Under the pieces are notes generated by a model. The model was not told the DNA's origin and made no database searches. It was given only the letters and a program-made list of their open reading frames with translations. Positions 12,513-13,958 of a DNA stretch of 13,958 bases are shown here, one piece after another. Source of the DNA: an uncultured bacterium (GTDB lineage Bacteria > Patescibacteriota > Minisyncoccia > Moranbacterales > GWC2-37-73). How positions within the stretch are numbered: the stretch's first letter is position 1; the number at the start of each line of letters is the position of its first letter. The stretch covers positions 1 to 13,958 of the forward strand of contig CAIPMZ010000143.1 of the NCBI GenBank assembly GCA_903866285.1, given 5' to 3'. The position numbers and the translations under genes were made by a program.

Positions 12513-13958
12513 ATGGACAACATAAATTTACAAACCAAAAAGATTTTTCTCTATGCTCGTAAATCCACGGACGAACCCGAAAGGCAGGTTTTGAGTATTG
12601 AGGCGCAAATGTTTGAGTTACGAGAATATGCCAAAAAAGAAGGATTGAATATCGTCCGTGAATTTGTGGAAAGCAAAACCGCCAAAGAGCCTGGCAGAGA
12701 TATTTTTAACGACATGATCGCAAGCATAGAGAAAAATGAAGCCGAGGGAATTTTAGCGTGGCACACTGACCGCCTTGCTCGAAATAGTATAGACGGCGGA
12801 AGAATAATCTACTTGGTAGATACTGGAAAAATAACCACGCTAAAATTTCCCACTTTTTGGTTTGATCCGACACCACAAGGAAAATTTATGTTGTCCATAG
12901 CTTTTGGGCAATCAAAATATTATGTGGATAATCTTTCGGAAAACATAAAGAGGGGTATTCGCCAGAAATTACGAAATGGAATATGGCCCGCTTGGGCGCC
13001 ACTTGGCTATGTGAACGACAAAAACGCCCGCTGTATCGCCGTGGACAAGGAAAAGGCGAAGTATATCAAGCGGGCTTTTGAAATGTACTCAACTGGCGAA
13101 TACCCCCTCGCTCAAATCCGAAAGATTATCAATTCCTTGGGCTTGGTTGGCAAGAAAGGCAAAATGCTTTCCGTCTCAAATTATCAGTACATGCTGAAAA
13201 ACAAAATTTATTACGGAATGATTGAGTATAATGGCGAATTGTATGACGGAAAGCATGAACCGATTATCACAAAGAAACTTTTTGATTTAGTTCAAGAAGT
13301 GATGGCGAACAAGAGTAAACCGAAATCGCCAAAATTGAAACCTTACATTTTTAGAGGATTTTTCCGTTGCGGTGAATGTGGCTGTTTCATTACCACCGAA
13401 ACGCAAAAAGGTCACAACTATTTGCGATGCACAAAACGGAAAAATCCTTGTTCGCAAAGGTATGCCAGAGAGGACGTCATCACTTCTCAAATAAAAGAAG
13501 AAATCAAAAAAGTTTCTTTGTCTTCCGCTTGGGCAAACGCCTCAATCAATTTTTTCGAAAACGAAAAAATTAAAATTGCCCAAGCGGAAAGCTCTTTCGC
13601 CCAAAAAGCGAGAAATGAACTTGTAGAGATAGAAACAAAACTTGATCGCTTGCTTGATTTACAACTGGACGGCAATTTGTCGCAAGCGGAATATACCGCA
13701 AAAAAGCGCAAGCTCATTCTCGCTAAAAAAGATTTGGAAGAAAAAAACACCGCTTTTGGGCGAAAGAGCAATAATCGGTTCGAACTTGCCATTGCCTTTC
13801 TAAAAGACGCCAACCAAGCCGAAAAATACGCTCAACAAGAAAATCCCGAAAGGATTCGGGATTTTCTTAAAAAGATTGGTTCGAACTTCCGCATTGCCGA
13901 CCGCACTTTGGTTTTGGATTTCAAAAATGCCTTCAAAATTGCGGAAAAATACCATGCC
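12513..13958 (+). CDS. Large serine recombinase, runs off the window
   Basis: A site-specific recombinase of the serine integrase class, which cuts both strands with a serine nucleophile and integrates or excises DNA. All 482 codons from the ATG at 12513 are open and no stop is reached. Resolvase domain ~11-155: FLYARKSTDEPERQVLSIEAQ with nucleophile Ser18, and WHTDRLARN. Recombinase domain ~165-275: GIRQKLRNGIWPAWAPLGYV. Zinc ribbon ~288-320: CGECG ... C ... C. Coiled coil ~355-425, then NFRIADRTLVLDF at the end. The inverted remnant predicts that the true C-terminus continues about 25-40 residues into a tRNA-like end. The first six codons lie in sequence complementary to codons ~124-129 of the same gene, so the start region is a rearrangement junction; the N-terminus before KKIFLYAR may not be original. 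Confidence 0.93.
   Translation, partial: MDNINLQTKKIFLYARKSTDEPERQVLSIEAQMFELREYAKKEGLNIVREFVESKTAKEPGRDIFNDMIASIEKNEAEGILAWHTDRLARNSIDGGRIIYLVDTGKITTLKFPTFWFDPTPQGKFMLSIAFGQSKYYVDNLSENIKRGIRQKLRNGIWPAWAPLGYVNDKNARCIAVDKEKAKYIKRAFEMYSTGEYPLAQIRKIINSLGLVGKKGKMLSVSNYQYMLKNKIYYGMIEYNGELYDGKHEPIITKKLFDLVQEVMANKSKPKSPKLKPYIFRGFFRCGECGCFITTETQKGHNYLRCTKRKNPCSQRYAREDVITSQIKEEIKKVSLSSAWANASINFFENEKIKIAQAESSFAQKARNELVEIETKLDRLLDLQLDGNLSQAEYTAKKRKLILAKKDLEEKNTAFGRKSNNRFELAIAFLKDANQAEKYAQQENPERIRDFLKKIGSNFRIADRTLVLDFKNAFKIAEKYHA
13837..13868 (+). repeat. 14-bp perfect hairpin inside the recombinase gene
   Basis: AAGAAAATCCCGAA, loop AGGA, TTCGGGATTTTCTT. It encodes the QENPERIRDFLK part of the protein. 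At the same place the inverted remnant has a different hairpin and a segment 12 bases shorter, so this looks like an inserted palindromic unit. Confidence 0.8.
13882..13958. repeat. 77-bp exact inverted repeat ending at the window end
   Basis: The reverse complement of 13882-13958 is identical to 12283-12359. The match breaks at 13881/12360 on one side and is cut by the window end on the other. A length of exactly 77 is a common assembly k-mer size, so this is probably a contig end in a longer repeat. Confidence 0.85.

Larger units (their letters stand above)
12160..12529 (-). pseudogene. Inverted, internally deleted remnant of a serine recombinase
   Basis: The minus strand encodes KYAQ, a variable part, KKIGS, an 11-residue insert, then NFRIADRTLVLDFKNAF and on through KIAEKYHA, the same C-terminus as the intact recombinase on the plus strand. 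It then continues EALCADLPAGEAGAVSYDF, KSENWRAQRDSN into the tRNA-like end. Positions 12283-12359 are an exact inverted match to 13882-13958. Further upstream on the minus strand, two short blocks (18 bases at 12529-12512 and 15 bases at 12495-12481) match recombinase positions 12882-12899 and 12902-12916 in the right order. The copy therefore lost everything between codon ~135 and codon ~437. A stop lies directly before KYAQ, so it cannot be expressed as a whole protein. Confidence 0.8.

Noticed and set aside
12286..12525. A 79-aa plus-strand gene before the recombinase
   Set aside because: It is the antisense of the recombinase remnant, whose minus-strand frame carries the homology.
13487..13813. 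A 108-aa minus-strand gene
   Set aside because: It is the shadow of the recombinase coiled-coil region on the other strand.

Overview
The window looks like part of a small, AT-rich bacterial genome, most likely from the Candidate Phyla Radiation (Patescibacteria). That placement is an inference. It rests on the protein styles (a short zinc-ribbon L28, a Pif1 helicase ending in a WYL domain, a serine recombinase next to a tRNA-like end), on scarce Shine-Dalgarno sites, and on a large load of short palindromes, some sitting inside coding frames. No marker gene present fixes the lineage.

Left third (1-5400): a compact str operon on the minus strand, rpsL-rpsG-fusA (3566 to 299). It has a good sigma70-type promoter upstream and a strong terminator downstream, and no tuf gene follows fusA. 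Next come an 83-aa orphan gene with its own terminator (+), a divergently transcribed M50-family membrane metalloprotease (-), and rpmB for ribosomal protein L28 (+). The spacers are full of heptameric and other degenerate repeats.

Middle (5400-10600): a cluster of four hairpins follows rpmB, then a Pif1-WYL helicase (-). After it stands a monocistronic 101-aa gene of unknown function with an exact-consensus promoter, a clear ribosome binding site and a terminator. The most system-like part of the window is a tight four-gene minus-strand operon: an OLD/RloA-like AAA ATPase, a RloB-like TOPRIM protein, a free-standing NIF3/YqfO insert domain, and a membrane-anchored DUF2726 (PD-(D/E)XK-like) protein. 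The first two resemble known ATPase-TOPRIM anti-phage pairs; the last two could be extra effectors or passengers.

Right third (10600-13958): an MFS transporter (-) is followed by two related stem-loops embedded in coding-like fragments. Then comes a mobile-element junction: the 3' end of a tRNA gene without its body, an inverted and internally deleted remnant of a serine recombinase, and an apparently intact serine recombinase gene (+) that runs off the window. The remnant and the intact gene carry different short palindromes at the same codon position, all in frame, which suggests small palindromic elements that insert into coding sequence. The last 77 bases are an exact inverted copy of 12283-12359, so the window probably stops at an assembly repeat.
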